A stretch of DNA of 11,185 nt from UBA4416 sp043718985 (GTDB lineage Bacteria > Bacteroidota > Bacteroidia > B-17B0 > Aurantibacillaceae), in assembly GCA_043718985.1 (NCBI GenBank), contig JAYSUQ010000177.1, forward strand, positions 1 to 11,185, written 5' to 3'. The notes beneath the pieces were generated by a model. It searched no databases, was not told the DNA's origin, and saw nothing but the letters and a program-made list of their open reading frames with translations. The translations under genes and the position numbers were made by a program. Below, piece by piece: positions 1 to 8,500 of this stretch (position 1 is the first letter of the stretch; each line of letters opens with the position of its first letter).

Positions 1-637
1 CCTTATCACCAACACCGATGCCCAAAGCACCACCACTTGCACCTTCGCCAATAATTATACAAATAACTGGTACTTTTAGTTGCGTCATTTCTAATAAATT
101 ACGCGCTATTGCTTCGCCTTGCCCTCGCTCTTCAGCCTCTAAGCCAGGGTATGCACCAGGCGTATCAATAAAAGTAACAATTGGCTTGTTAAATTTTTCT
201 GCCATTTTCATTAAACGTAATGCCTTGCGATAACCCTCGGGATTAGCCATGCCAAAACGTCTAATTTGACGCATTTTTGTATTAATACCTTTTTGCTGCC
301 CAATAAACATAACGGTTTGCCCGTCAACATCGCCAAAACCTCCTACCATTGCTTTGTCGTCACCAACGGTTCTATCACCGTGTAGTTCTATAAACGATTT
401 GTTTGATACATAATCAATGTAGGCTAATGTATATGGCCTTTCGGGATGGCGGCTAACTTGTACTCGTTGCCAAGCAGTTAAATTCGAAAAAATCTCTTCG
501 CGTTTAGAAACAATTTTTGCTTCTAATTCGGCAATAGATTTACTCATATCAACCTTGCTTTTTTCGGCAACGCTTTTTAGTTTTTCAAGTTGCTCATCAA
601 GCTCCTGAATTGGCTTTTCAAAATCTAAATAAATCAT
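1..637 (-). CDS. accA: acetyl-CoA carboxylase carboxyltransferase subunit alpha (partial, C-terminus beyond left edge)
   Basis: This is the alpha half of the carboxyltransferase that moves the carboxyl group from carboxybiotin to acetyl-CoA, giving malonyl-CoA for fatty acid synthesis in the cytoplasm; it acts as an alpha2beta2 complex with AccD. The minus strand reads 212 codons from ATG at 637 to the window edge. A charged, probably helical N-terminus (residues 1-55) is followed by the family core: LTAWQRVQVSRHPERPYT (53-70), FIELHGDR (82-89), GGFGDVDG (99-106), FIGQQKG (111-117), GMANPEGYRKALRLM (129-143), FIDTPGAYPG (156-165), EERGQGEAIA (169-178) and IIGEGASGGALGIGVGD (195-211). The last contains the glycine-rich oxyanion region of the crotonase-like fold. 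Full-length AccA is usually about 315 residues, so roughly 100 are missing only because of the window edge. The start is the first Met and gives the normal N-terminus. It is transcribed away from cyoE across a 149-base spacer. Confidence 0.96.
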   Translation of the reverse strand, partial: MIYLDFEKPIQELDEQLEKLKSVAEKSKVDMSKSIAELEAKIVSKREEIFSNLTAWQRVQVSRHPERPYTLAYIDYVSNKSFIELHGDRTVGDDKAMVGGFGDVDGQTVMFIGQQKGINTKMRQIRRFGMANPEGYRKALRLMKMAEKFNKPIVTFIDTPGAYPGLEAEERGQGEAIARNLLEMTQLKVPVICIIIGEGASGGALGIGVGDK

Positions 638-661
638 TAGTGGTTTTGATTAATTAAGCGA

Positions 662-698
662 CAAATATATAATAAATATTTTCTTTTTTGTTTTCAAA
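662..698 (-). promoter_or_regulatory. putative Bacteroidota-type promoter of accA
   Basis: On the minus strand, TATATTTG (669 down to 662) matches the Bacteroidota -7 element TAnnTTTG exactly, and TTTG (698 down to 695) could be the -33 element. The gap of 25 bases is longer than the usual 17-23, which lowers confidence. Transcription would begin near 655, giving a short leader before the ATG at 637. The assignment rests on motif match and position only. Confidence 0.4.
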
Positions 699-743
699 AA
701 AAAGCCAAGTTTATTAACCTAAATTATGCAATTGCTAAAATAA

Positions 744-779
744 TTGCTAAACGTAATGCCATTTATTTTTATAAATTTG
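744..779 (+). promoter_or_regulatory. putative Bacteroidota-type promoter of the cyoE-cox operon
   Basis: TAAATTTG at 772-779 is an exact match to the -7 consensus TAnnTTTG. TTG at 744-746 is a candidate -33 element with a 25-base gap, a little long. Transcription would start near 785, almost on the TTG codon at 787. Either cyoE is leaderless or nearly so, or translation begins at the in-frame GTG at 838. No other good promoter is visible in the spacer. Confidence 0.4.
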
Positions 780-786
780 CATTGTT

Positions 787-1683
787 TTGCAAAGCACTTT
801 AAATACACAACAACCACCCACAACTTATAGCAAATTTGTGGCGTTAAAAAAATTAACTAAGCTAACTTTATCTGCTTTGGTTGTGTTTTCGGCTATTATA
901 ACATATTTTACTATAGCTAACGAGTACCATTGGCAACAAATAATGGCAATTTGTGTAGGTGGTTTTTTAGTTACTGCTGCGGCTAATGGTTTTAATCAAA
1001 TTATTGAAGTTGATTTGGATAAACTGATGCGCCGTACCGAACAACGACCTTTGCCAACAGGAATTTTAACTACTAAACAAGCATTTATTTTTTGTACAGT
1101 TTCGGGCACAGTTGGCACTGTAATGTTATGGATTTTCACTAATCCACTTTGTGGCTTGCTTGGGTTTATTTCAATTATATTATATGCTTTAGTTTATACT
1201 CCCCTAAAGCGTAAAACGCCTTTTTCGGTTTTCATAGGCGCTTTTCCTGGAGCGTTACCAACCTTAATTGGCGCTATAGCTGCAACTGATGGATTTGGGC
1301 ACATTACTTTTTTTGCACTTCTTTTATTTTTAATTCAATTTTTTTGGCAATTTCCCCATTTTTGGGCCATTGCTTGGGTTAGCCACGATGATTATCAACG
1401 TGCCGGTTTTTTTATGTTGCCATCTAAAGGTGGGCGAGATAAAAGTTCGCGCTCGCAAATTTTAATATACACTTTATCATTATTTCCAATTGCTTTAACA
1501 CCTTATGTATTTGGTTATACCGGCTGGCTATCAGCTACAGTGGTTAGTTGCATGGGCTTAGTTTTTATTTATCAAGCGTATAATTTATACAAAAGTGGCT
1601 CAATTAACGATGCTCGTAAATTAATGTTTGGCTCTTTTATTTATTTGCCATTGGTTCAATTAGCTTTAATGACACATTATTAA
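787..1683 (+). CDS. cyoE: heme O synthase (protoheme IX farnesyltransferase)
   Basis: This integral membrane prenyltransferase of the UbiA family adds a farnesyl group to heme b to make heme O, the precursor or cofactor of heme-copper oxidases. It has 298 residues, a normal length. Residues 70-92 fit the UbiA signature completely (N70, E74, L77, D78, M81, R83, T84, R87, G92), including the Asp-rich Mg-diphosphate site. Further hallmarks are YTPLKRKTP (137-145), the following GAFPGALPTLIGA (151-163) and FFWQFPHFWAIAW (185-197). About eight or nine hydrophobic segments are visible. The usual TKPRL just before helix 1 reads TKLTL (24-28). No ATG lies before helix 1: the start is taken as TTG at 787, with GTG at 838 as the alternative (residue 18) and a stop in frame at 772-774. 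It is the first gene of the oxidase operon, 22 bases before the next one. The symbol ctaB would serve equally well. Confidence 0.93.
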   Translation: MQSTLNTQQPPTTYSKFVALKKLTKLTLSALVVFSAIITYFTIANEYHWQQIMAICVGGFLVTAAANGFNQIIEVDLDKLMRRTEQRPLPTGILTTKQAFIFCTVSGTVGTVMLWIFTNPLCGLLGFISIILYALVYTPLKRKTPFSVFIGAFPGALPTLIGAIAATDGFGHITFFALLLFLIQFFWQFPHFWAIAWVSHDDYQRAGFFMLPSKGGRDKSSRSQILIYTLSLFPIALTPYVFGYTGWLSATVVSCMGLVFIYQAYNLYKSGSINDARKLMFGSFIYLPLVQLALMTHY

Positions 1684-1705
1684 AATTTACTAAAATTAAA
1701 TAAAA

Positions 1706-2305
1706 ATGGAAGAAACCTTTAAACCAAGCCCCAGCTACAAGGCCGAATTAAAAGCAGCAAACGAAAAAACAGCAAAGCCATTATTGTGGGTTGGTATTGT
1801 TAGCATGGTAATGTTATTTGCAGGTTTAACAAGTGCTTATGTTGTGCGTGCCGATAACGGAAACTGGTTAATTTTTAATTTACCAACAGTGTTTTATTTA
1901 AGTACCGCCGTAATTATTTTAAGTAGTATTACTTTATTTACTGCATTGCAAATGGCAAAAAAAAATAACAACAAAGCTGTTATAATTAGCTTAATTGTAA
2001 CATTTATTTTGGGCTTAGTATTTACAAAACTACAATTTTTAGGTTGGACAGAGTTAACCAACAAAGGAATTGTTTTTGCTGGAAAATATGCAAATGCTTC
2101 GGGTTCATTTTTATATGTATTAACTGGTTTGCATATTTTGCATTTATTAGGAGGTTTAATTGCCTTACTCGTTACTTTAAAAAATAGTGTAAAAGGACTG
2201 TATAACTCACAAAACACACTTGGATTAGAGCTTTGTTCAATTTATTGGCATTTTCTTGATATTTTATGGGTGTATTTGTTTTTATTTTTGCTATATATTC
2301 GTTAA
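1706..2305 (+). CDS. heme-copper oxidase subunit III family protein (first copy, short)
   Basis: This is a membrane subunit of an aa3/bo3-type terminal oxidase; subunit III does not carry the metal centres but stabilises the catalytic core. The protein has 199 residues and five predicted helices near 27-47, 61-80, 91-112, 134-157 and 176-198. Family marks are the entry helix ending GLTSAYVVRAD (40-50), LQFLGW (109-114), FLYVLTGLHILHLLGG (135-150) and YWHFLDILWVYLF (180-192), which correspond to the conserved helix-helix segments of subunit III. It resembles the short bo3-like form (CyoC size). The ATG at 1706 is preceded by an A-rich leader without a clear Shine-Dalgarno. It lies between cyoE and a second, longer and clearly different subunit III gene, an arrangement commonly seen in Bacteroidota. 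Whether both copies enter the same complex cannot be read from sequence. Confidence 0.88.
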   Translation: MEETFKPSPSYKAELKAANEKTAKPLLWVGIVSMVMLFAGLTSAYVVRADNGNWLIFNLPTVFYLSTAVIILSSITLFTALQMAKKNNNKAVIISLIVTFILGLVFTKLQFLGWTELTNKGIVFAGKYANASGSFLYVLTGLHILHLLGGLIALLVTLKNSVKGLYNSQNTLGLELCSIYWHFLDILWVYLFLFLLYIR

Positions 2306-2352
2306 ACTTGTACCATAATTTTTTAAAAATTGTTAAAATATAAAATTTAAGT

Positions 2353-3078
2353 ATGTCACACAGTACAGAAATTAGTTCAAAAGAAGCTTGGAGTGGCGGT
2401 CAGTCGCCGTTTCAAATTAGTTATGGTAAAATGATGATGTGGTTTTTCCTTGTTTCGGATGCCCTTACGTTTGGTGGTTTATTAACTTCGTATGGCTTTA
2501 TTCGCCATAAATATTCTGAAGTATGGCCAAAAGCCGAAAATGTATTTACCCACTTTCCGTTTATTGAGCAACATTTGCCATTAGCTTATGTAGGTTTAAT
2601 GACGTTTATTTTAATTATGTCGTCGGTAACAATGGTACTAGCTGTAGAGGCTGGTCATCGTAACGATAAAAATAAAGTAATTGTTTGGATGTTTTGGACT
2701 ATTGTTGGAGGCGCAACATTTGTTGGCTCTCAAGCTTGGGAATGGTATCATTTTATACACGGTACAGCCGAAGGTGCTTTGCGTAACGTTTGGGATATGG
2801 AATCGGGCACCTATGTTCAGCAAATAGTACATGGCGCAAACATGACGGTTAATGAATATGGTGTGCCGCAGTTTGCTAATTATTTTTTCTTTATCACTGG
2901 TTTTCACGGTTTTCACGTGTTTTCGGGAGTTATAATAAATTTAATTATATTTTTAAATGCAGTTAATGGCACTTACGAGCGCCGCGGGCATTACGAAATG
3001 GTAGAAAAAGTTGGACTATATTGGCATTTTGTTGATTTAGTTTGGGTATTTGTATTTACTTTCTTTTACTTATTGTAA
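2353..3078 (+). CDS. cytochrome c oxidase subunit III (second copy, long)
   Basis: This is a second membrane subunit III of the heme-copper oxidase. It has 241 residues with five predicted helices, near 27-47, 77-98, 109-128, 173-200 and 219-241. Diagnostic segments are KMMMWFFLVSDALTFGG (26-42), GSQAWEWYHFI (125-135, with the QxxEW typical of COX3), YFFFITGFHGFHVFSG (177-192) and GLYWHFVDLVWVFVF (222-236). A hydrophilic loop of about 40 residues (roughly 134-173) separates helices 3 and 4; the first subunit III gene has only a short loop there. The start ATG at 2353 gives the normal short polar N-terminus. The 47-base gaps on each side and shared direction argue for one transcript with cyoE and subunit IV. 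It may be the main subunit III, with the shorter neighbour an accessory paralogue, but that is inference. Confidence 0.92.
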   Translation: MSHSTEISSKEAWSGGQSPFQISYGKMMMWFFLVSDALTFGGLLTSYGFIRHKYSEVWPKAENVFTHFPFIEQHLPLAYVGLMTFILIMSSVTMVLAVEAGHRNDKNKVIVWMFWTIVGGATFVGSQAWEWYHFIHGTAEGALRNVWDMESGTYVQQIVHGANMTVNEYGVPQFANYFFFITGFHGFHVFSGVIINLIIFLNAVNGTYERRGHYEMVEKVGLYWHFVDLVWVFVFTFFYLL

Positions 3079-3125
3079 TAATCTCAAAAATTTCAAAACT
3101 ATTAACCAAAAAAATATTTAATATT

Positions 3126-3608
3126 ATGTCAGAATTTCACGACGATTACCCACAATACGAATTAATGGCTCATCACAGTGATGAAGCTGGAAAAAAAATA
3201 AGAAAAACTTTATGGCGTGTGTTTTGGTACATGCTTGCTATTACTATTGCTGAATTAATTATTGGTTCTATGGCTCCTGCGCATGGCTGGAGTGGTACTT
3301 TAGGATTAAAAGTATTGTTTATTGGTTTAACAATTTTAAAAGCAGGCTTTATTGTATTAGCTTTTATGCACCTAGGCCACGAAGCTAAATTTTTTAAATG
3401 GATTGTATTATTACCATACATAATGTTTATGGCTTATGGTATTTTTATTATTTTAGATGAAGGTGTTTATAGTGGTATTAATCAAAACAGAACTGGGGTT
3501 GATCAGATTTTTGTTGATCAGCAAGCAAAATTAAAACAAGGGCACGGCCATCAAAGTGAAACAAACGGCGAGCATACTGAAGTGCCTTCGGAAGAAGCTC
3601 ACCACTAA
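3126..3608 (+). CDS. cytochrome c oxidase subunit IV family protein (CyoD/COX4-like)
   Basis: This small membrane subunit of the heme-copper oxidase probably aids assembly or stability of the complex. The ATG at 3126 gives 160 residues; the frame is open back to 3042, but that would overlap the previous gene by 37 bases and add a tail unlike the family, so it was rejected. Three helices are visible (about 30-50, 60-82 and 91-110), with the family segment KAGFIVLAFMHLGHE (71-85) at the end of helix 2. The N-terminus is rich in His, Asp and Glu, and the last 25 residues are hydrophilic with repeated His (HGHQ, GEH, ending AHH), which might bind metal but is unproven. It is the last gene before a strong hairpin terminator. 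SCO1-like and DUF420 genes, which I recall often following this cluster in Bacteroidota, are not here. Confidence 0.85.
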   Translation: MSEFHDDYPQYELMAHHSDEAGKKIRKTLWRVFWYMLAITIAELIIGSMAPAHGWSGTLGLKVLFIGLTILKAGFIVLAFMHLGHEAKFFKWIVLLPYIMFMAYGIFIILDEGVYSGINQNRTGVDQIFVDQQAKLKQGHGHQSETNGEHTEVPSEEAHH

Positions 3609-3627
3609 ACTTTAGTTACCTATTAAA

Positions 3628-3660
3628 TAAAAAAATCTGCACTAGTTGCGGATTTTTTTT
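3628..3660 (+). terminator. Rho-independent terminator of the oxidase operon
   Basis: An A-rich left arm ending in AATCTGCA (to 3641) pairs with TGCGGATTT (from 3647) across a CTAGT loop (3642-3646). The stem is at least 8 pairs with one G-U, extended by A-T pairs into an eight-T run at 3653-3660. It starts about 20 bases after the subunit IV stop. On the opposite strand the same hairpin is also followed by a T run but carries one C-A mismatch, so it may weakly serve the convergent minus-strand operon. Confidence 0.85.
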
Positions 3661-3717
3661 GTTTAGTAAAACAGTGTTTTTAAATTTAGTAATTTGAGAA
3701 TCGCTTTGCTTTTAGAT

Positions 3718-4065
3718 TTATAAATTTTTATCCATTTTAGGATAAAAAATTAAAAAAATAACAATAAAAAAAACGGAGTAGGCTATATTAAAAAAGAAAC
3801 GAAAACCATACAAATCAAGTATCATAAAAGTAATTACGCGGGTAAAAAACATCGTTATAAATAGTTGCACGCCCCACTGTTTCATATGCCATACACCAAT
3901 TACCGAAATAAATTGTAAGGTAATAATGATGCCTAATATCATAGGTATAAAATCGCCAATACGTTTGGTTGATGGCATAAATAATATAGGAAAGGCTAAC
4001 AAAATAAACACAATGGCGCAAACGCTGGTGTAAGTAATTAGTTTTGGTCGTTGTAATTGAGCCAT
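3718..4065 (-). CDS. small four-helix membrane protein of unknown function
   Basis: I do not recognise a named family. From ATG at 4065 the protein has 115 residues and is very hydrophobic, with four predicted helices at about 11-30, 37-58, 66-85 and 90-108. The two termini are short and polar (MAQLQRPK and YPKMDKNL). The layout suggests an inner-membrane protein of the small uncharacterised Bacteroidota type. Its start lies one base after the stop of the upstream ABC permease gene, so translational coupling and a related role are likely. An in-frame ATG at 4089 would add eight residues and overlap the permease end by 23 bases; I prefer 4065 but cannot exclude the other. No catalytic motif is visible. 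The stop is followed by 57 bases and then the shared hairpin at 3628-3660. Confidence 0.72.
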   Translation of the reverse strand: MAQLQRPKLITYTSVCAIVFILLAFPILFMPSTKRIGDFIPMILGIIITLQFISVIGVWHMKQWGVQLFITMFFTRVITFMILDLYGFRFFFNIAYSVFFIVIFLIFYPKMDKNL

Positions 4066-4066
4066 T

Positions 4067-5311
4067 TTAATTTGTTCTAATTGCTTCAACAGGATCTAAT
4101 TGCGATGCCCCATAAGCAGGTATAAAGCCACTAATAACACCAATTAAAACAGATATTGTTAGCCCTAAAATAATATTTGAACGTGTTAATGTAATTTCCA
4201 TATCAATAACACCGTGAGCTGCAAAAGTAAGTAGGTAAATTAATATTAAGCCTAAAACGCCACCAATTACAGATAGAAAAACAGCCTCGAATAAAAATTG
4301 AGATAATATAAAATAATTTTTTGCCCCTAACGATTTTTGAATACCAATAATATTGGTTCGCTCTCTAACAGATACAAACATAATATTTGCAATACCAAAA
4401 CCACCAACTAAAATACTAAAACCACCAATAATGGCTCCTGCAATGCCAACAATATCAAACAACCCATCAAAATTTTGACTTAATAAATTTGTCTCATTTA
4501 ATGCAAAATCATCATCAACCATTGGTTTTAAACCTCTTATGCTTCGCATTACACCAGTTAACTCTTCTTTTAATTGCGCATTAGTTACACCTGGTTTTGC
4601 CTTGGCGGCAATAAATGGGTCGCTCGTTTCCGATTTTACATCCATTATTAAACGGGCAAAACCATAAGGTACAATTGCTTGGTTATCCATACTATTACCT
4701 AGCATACTTTCCCCTTCTTTTTTAGCCAAACCAATTACTTTACAATTACGACCAGCTACTTTAATTGTTTTGCCAATTGGGTTTTCTCCTTTTTGAAACA
4801 ACCCAGCAGCAATAGCACTTCCTAAAATAACAACATTATAACCGCCAACAACTTCGTCTTCTCTAAAATAACGCCCATCTGCAATATCAAATTGTTTAAT
4901 TTTTCCGTAATCAAACGACCAACCCGATACGGTTGCATTTTGCACCGAATTACTTTCAAATTTTAACGTTTTAGCCGCCGATACTCTAAAGCCAACTACC
5001 TCGGCGCTTTTTGTTTTACGTAACACTTCGGCCAACTCAACATACTCTGGCACAGGTCTATTCATGTACTTCCACCAAGGGTAATTGGGGCCAAAGGTCC
5101 AAGGCCATTTCATTACAAATACCACGTTATCGCCAAGGCTTTGCACACTATTGCGTATGTTACGTTCTAGGCTATCAACTACCGTAAAAACAGTAATAAT
5201 GGCAAAAATACCAATGGTAATACCTAACAAACTTAAAAACGTACGTAGTTTGTTTGATACCAATGCTTGCCAAGCAAATACAATACTTTCCTTTAATAAT
5301 GTTAAAACCAT
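4067..5311 (-). CDS. ABC transporter permease, MacB/FtsX family
   Basis: This is the membrane subunit of a type VII (MacB-like) ABC exporter, a class that uses ATP hydrolysis for mechanical work across the envelope, for example efflux or lipoprotein release. The protein has 414 residues. Helix 1 (about 25-46) follows the typical NKLRTFLSLLGITIGIF (20-36). A periplasmic MacB_PCD-like domain spans about 47-285. The C-terminal FtsX core has helices near 285-312, 340-363 and 378-400, with the family marks SVRERTNIIGIQKSLGA (314-330) and PAYGASQLDPVEAIR (398-412). Only four helices and no nucleotide-binding domain are encoded, so an ATPase must come from elsewhere. The frame extends to ATG 5371, adding 20 hydrophobic residues, but ATG at 5311 gives the usual family N-terminus. 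I saw only a weak -7-like sequence on the minus strand at 5317-5324. The substrate is unknown. Confidence 0.9.
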   Translation of the reverse strand: MVLTLLKESIVFAWQALVSNKLRTFLSLLGITIGIFAIITVFTVVDSLERNIRNSVQSLGDNVVFVMKWPWTFGPNYPWWKYMNRPVPEYVELAEVLRKTKSAEVVGFRVSAAKTLKFESNSVQNATVSGWSFDYGKIKQFDIADGRYFREDEVVGGYNVVILGSAIAAGLFQKGENPIGKTIKVAGRNCKVIGLAKKEGESMLGNSMDNQAIVPYGFARLIMDVKSETSDPFIAAKAKPGVTNAQLKEELTGVMRSIRGLKPMVDDDFALNETNLLSQNFDGLFDIVGIAGAIIGGFSILVGGFGIANIMFVSVRERTNIIGIQKSLGAKNYFILSQFLFEAVFLSVIGGVLGLILIYLLTFAAHGVIDMEITLTRSNIILGLTISVLIGVISGFIPAYGASQLDPVEAIRTN

Positions 5312-5458
5312 TGGCGTAAATATAGGATTAAATTTAAAAATAAAATAGATTACAAATTGTGTGAATAGCACTTTTTAGCGAGTGAATTGTTTTTTTAAAT
5401 TATTGAAATTTTATTTCCGTATAAATTCTGTAACAAGCCATTTTTTTTCATTAAATGC

Positions 5459-5490
5459 TTTGTTAGTTTAGATAAAATAGTATATTTTTG
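5459..5490 (+). promoter_or_regulatory. Bacteroidota-type promoter of the giant surface protein gene
   Basis: TTTG at 5459-5462 and TATTTTTG at 5483-5490 match the -33 and -7 elements of the Bacteroidota consensus exactly, separated by 20 bases, within the preferred range. Transcription would start near 5495, leaving a leader of about 65 bases before the ATG at 5560. The leader ends in an A/T-rich stretch without a Shine-Dalgarno, as is common in the phylum. This is the best promoter in the window. The rest of the 248-base spacer holds nothing else I can identify. Confidence 0.62.
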
Positions 5491-5559
5491 CTACCAATTA
5501 AATTTTTAACAACTTATGCTAACGTTGGTGTTTGTGTTTAAATTTTATAAAAAATAAGT

Positions 5560-8500
5560 ATGAAAAAAAATTTACTGATTTTAATTTTCGTTTTTCTAGG
5601 CATTACTAATTATTATTCTCAAAAAATAAATCCTTTTAAAAATGGTAAAGTTCCTCAGGTAACTTTTTCAGGATATATTGGTAAACATCCCGACATGATT
5701 GTTGGAAAAAAAGTATCTGAATTTACTTATGAAGAATTAGTAAAAGAATGTACATTTTATGCTGGAGATAGTTTGCAAGGGTTTAACTTTAATGAAACTT
5801 ACGTAAGTTTATTAAAAGATAATTTTAGTTCATTATTTGAGTTTAGAAATATGATGTATCGTGCGCAACGCGATTATGTAAAGCATAAATTTAATTTAAT
5901 TTCTAATGCTAAATTTAACGACCCAGTTCATGTAGAGCCACCAGTTATATTAGCCAGTGCGTGTTCAAACTTAGATTTTGAAAATGGTAATTTTTCAAAC
6001 TGGGTAATAACAAGAGGATATAACACAAATTCTAACGGTAATTTAACGGCAACAGCTGTTCCTGCTGTTACAGGTACTAATCAAAATATTTATGCTTGCG
6101 ATGATGTTGAATTAATATCTTCTGCATACAATACAGCAGCGAATGATGGACCGTTAAATGCAATTGGAGGAGCGGGCCTAGATCCAAGTGGTGGAGCATA
6201 TTCAGCTAGGGTTGGTGATTTTAATATGAATGTATCGAGTGGTTATGGTTTTGGTTGTGGTAGTTCTCATATAAACAGTGGTTCTCAGGCAAATGGCGAA
6301 ATACTTGAACAAACATTTGCAGTAACTGCGGCAAGCGCATTACTTTCGTTTGATTATGCGGTAATTTTAAATGATGGCGGACATCCAAACGGACAGCAAC
6401 CTTATTTTCACGTATTTGTTAAAGATGCTACAACTGGGGTTGTACTTTCAACCTGTACTCAATATTACGTTCAAGCGCCTGCAGGATCGCCACCTCCAGG
6501 TTTCATCTATACAGGTTATGTTAATACTTTTGATAATTCAAAATTTTATGGAAGAAACTGGACATCAAATAGTATTAATCTTACTCCTTATATTGGCCAA
6601 AATGTAAATATTGAGTTCGTATCTGCTGGATGTACAGCTGGAGCGCATACTGCTTGGGCTTATATTGATGTTACTTGTGGTCCCGCAACAATTAACATGA
6701 ATACAAATCCTTGCGCAGGAAGTCCGGTAACATTATCTGCACCAGCAATTTTTGGCGGATCATATTTATGGTCTGGTCCAGGTGTTGCAGGTTTAACAAC
6801 ACAAAATGTTTCTGCTACAACTAGCGGTACTTATTCAGTTGTGGTAACACCATCTCAAGGCGCTAGTTGCACCTACACTTTAACTAGAGTTGTTAATTTT
6901 GCAACCACACCTACTATCACTGCAAGTGCATCAAGCTCATCAATTTGTTCGGGCAACAGTAGTTTAATTACACCAAGTGGTGGCACAACTTACACTTTAG
7001 TAAATACTGGCGCAACGGGTTCAAGTTTTAATGTGAGTCCTACGGCCAATACAACATACACTATAATTGGAACAGATGCTACAGCTTGTTTAAATGCAGC
7101 ATCACCAATTACGGTTAGTGTAACTTCAACCCCTACTATTTCTATTTTAAGCGTATCAAATGCATCCATTTGTTCAGGTGCTTCTAGTGTTATTAACCCA
7201 AGTGGCGCTACAACGTATACTTTGTTAAATACAAGCGCTACGGGTACAAGCTTTACAGTGAGTCCAACTGCAACAACAACATACTCAATTGTTGGCAACA
7301 CTTCGGCATGTAGTAGTAATACCATTAACACAACAGTAGTTGTAACTTCTCCAATAGTAACACCAGCATTTACTAGTACTACAATTTGTGAAGGCAATAG
7401 CACTTCATTAACCGTGTCGGGAAGTGCCTCTAGTTCTCAAGTAAGTTTTGCAAACACTACTAGTGCTGCAATTAATGATAATTCAACAACAACATCAAAC
7501 ATTACAGTTTCAGGATTATCAGGAACAGTTGGTAGCAGTTTGTTAAACTTAAATTTAAACATTAATCATACTTTTGATGGCGATTTAACTATTAAATTAG
7601 TTTGCCCTAGTAATAATACAATCACATTATCAGCTGCTCACGGTGCTGGTGGCGATAATTATACAAACACTACATTTACTGCTACTGGTGGCTCAGCATT
7701 AGTTAGCGCTCCTTTTACTGGTACATTTACTCCCGATAATGCATTTGGTGCTTTAAGTACTTGTTTGTTAAACGGTGTTTGGAAATTATTAGTTACCGAT
7801 GGTGCAGGTGGAGATATCGGTACGTTATTAAATTGGAGTATCACGTTTGCAAATCAAAATACCTATTCGTGGTTGCCTACAACGGGTATTAGTCCAACAA
7901 CTGGCACAAATGTAGTTGCTAATCCAACAACATCAACAGTATATACAGTTACAGGTACAGATGCAACTGGTTGTAGCTTATCTAAAACGGTAGCGGTTAA
8001 TGTTAATGCAGCACCAATTCCAACTATTGCATCTACAAATACATTATGTTTAGGGAGCGCTTTAACATTTACTGGTAGTGGCGCAACAACATATACATGG
8101 AGTGGCGGTACAGGTAATGGCTTAGCTACAACAACAGGTAGTGTTGTAAATGCTACACCAACAGCAAGTGGTAATATAAACTACACATTAAATTTAACTT
8201 CAGCAGCTGGATGTACAAATACTGCAAGTAAAACAATTACAGTTAATCCTGTACCTACTGCAAATGCAGGAACTGGAGGTACAATTACATGTTCAACAAC
8301 AACCTTATCGTTATCAGGTTCGGGTAGTACAAATTATTTATGGACGGGCCCTGCGGGAGGTATTGTTTCGGGAGCAACAACAGCTACACCAATTGTGAGT
8401 TTGCAAGGCACTTATAGTTTAGCGGTTACATCGGCTGCTGGTTGTACTTCTCCAATTTCTACAGTAGTTATTACTCAAAATATTATAGCGCCAACTGTTG

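Noticed and set aside
18..233. Plus-strand frame of 71 codons at the left edge
   Set aside because: It lies opposite conserved accA motifs and its translation resembles no family.
3042..3125. Upstream extension of the subunit IV gene
   Set aside because: It would overlap the coding end of the subunit III gene and add a hydrophobic tail absent from the family; ATG 3126 gives the expected polar N-terminus.
5317..5324. Minus-strand promoter of the ABC permease (TATATTTA)
   Set aside because: It matches 7 of 8 consensus positions, but the nearest TTTG is 28 bases away and the transcript would start at the ATG itself; too weak to list as a feature.
5312..5371. Longer start of the ABC permease at 5371
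   Set aside because: The added 20 residues form an extra hydrophobic stretch before the normal family N-terminus; ATG 5311 fits better, though this is not proven.
6990..7403. Open minus-strand frame of 137 codons opposite the giant gene, and similar ones at 7659-7844 and 9921-10145
   Set aside because: They are antiparallel to a long well-supported gene, have low-complexity Val/Leu/Ala-rich translations that mirror the Thr/Asn repeats, and show no independent start signals or family features.
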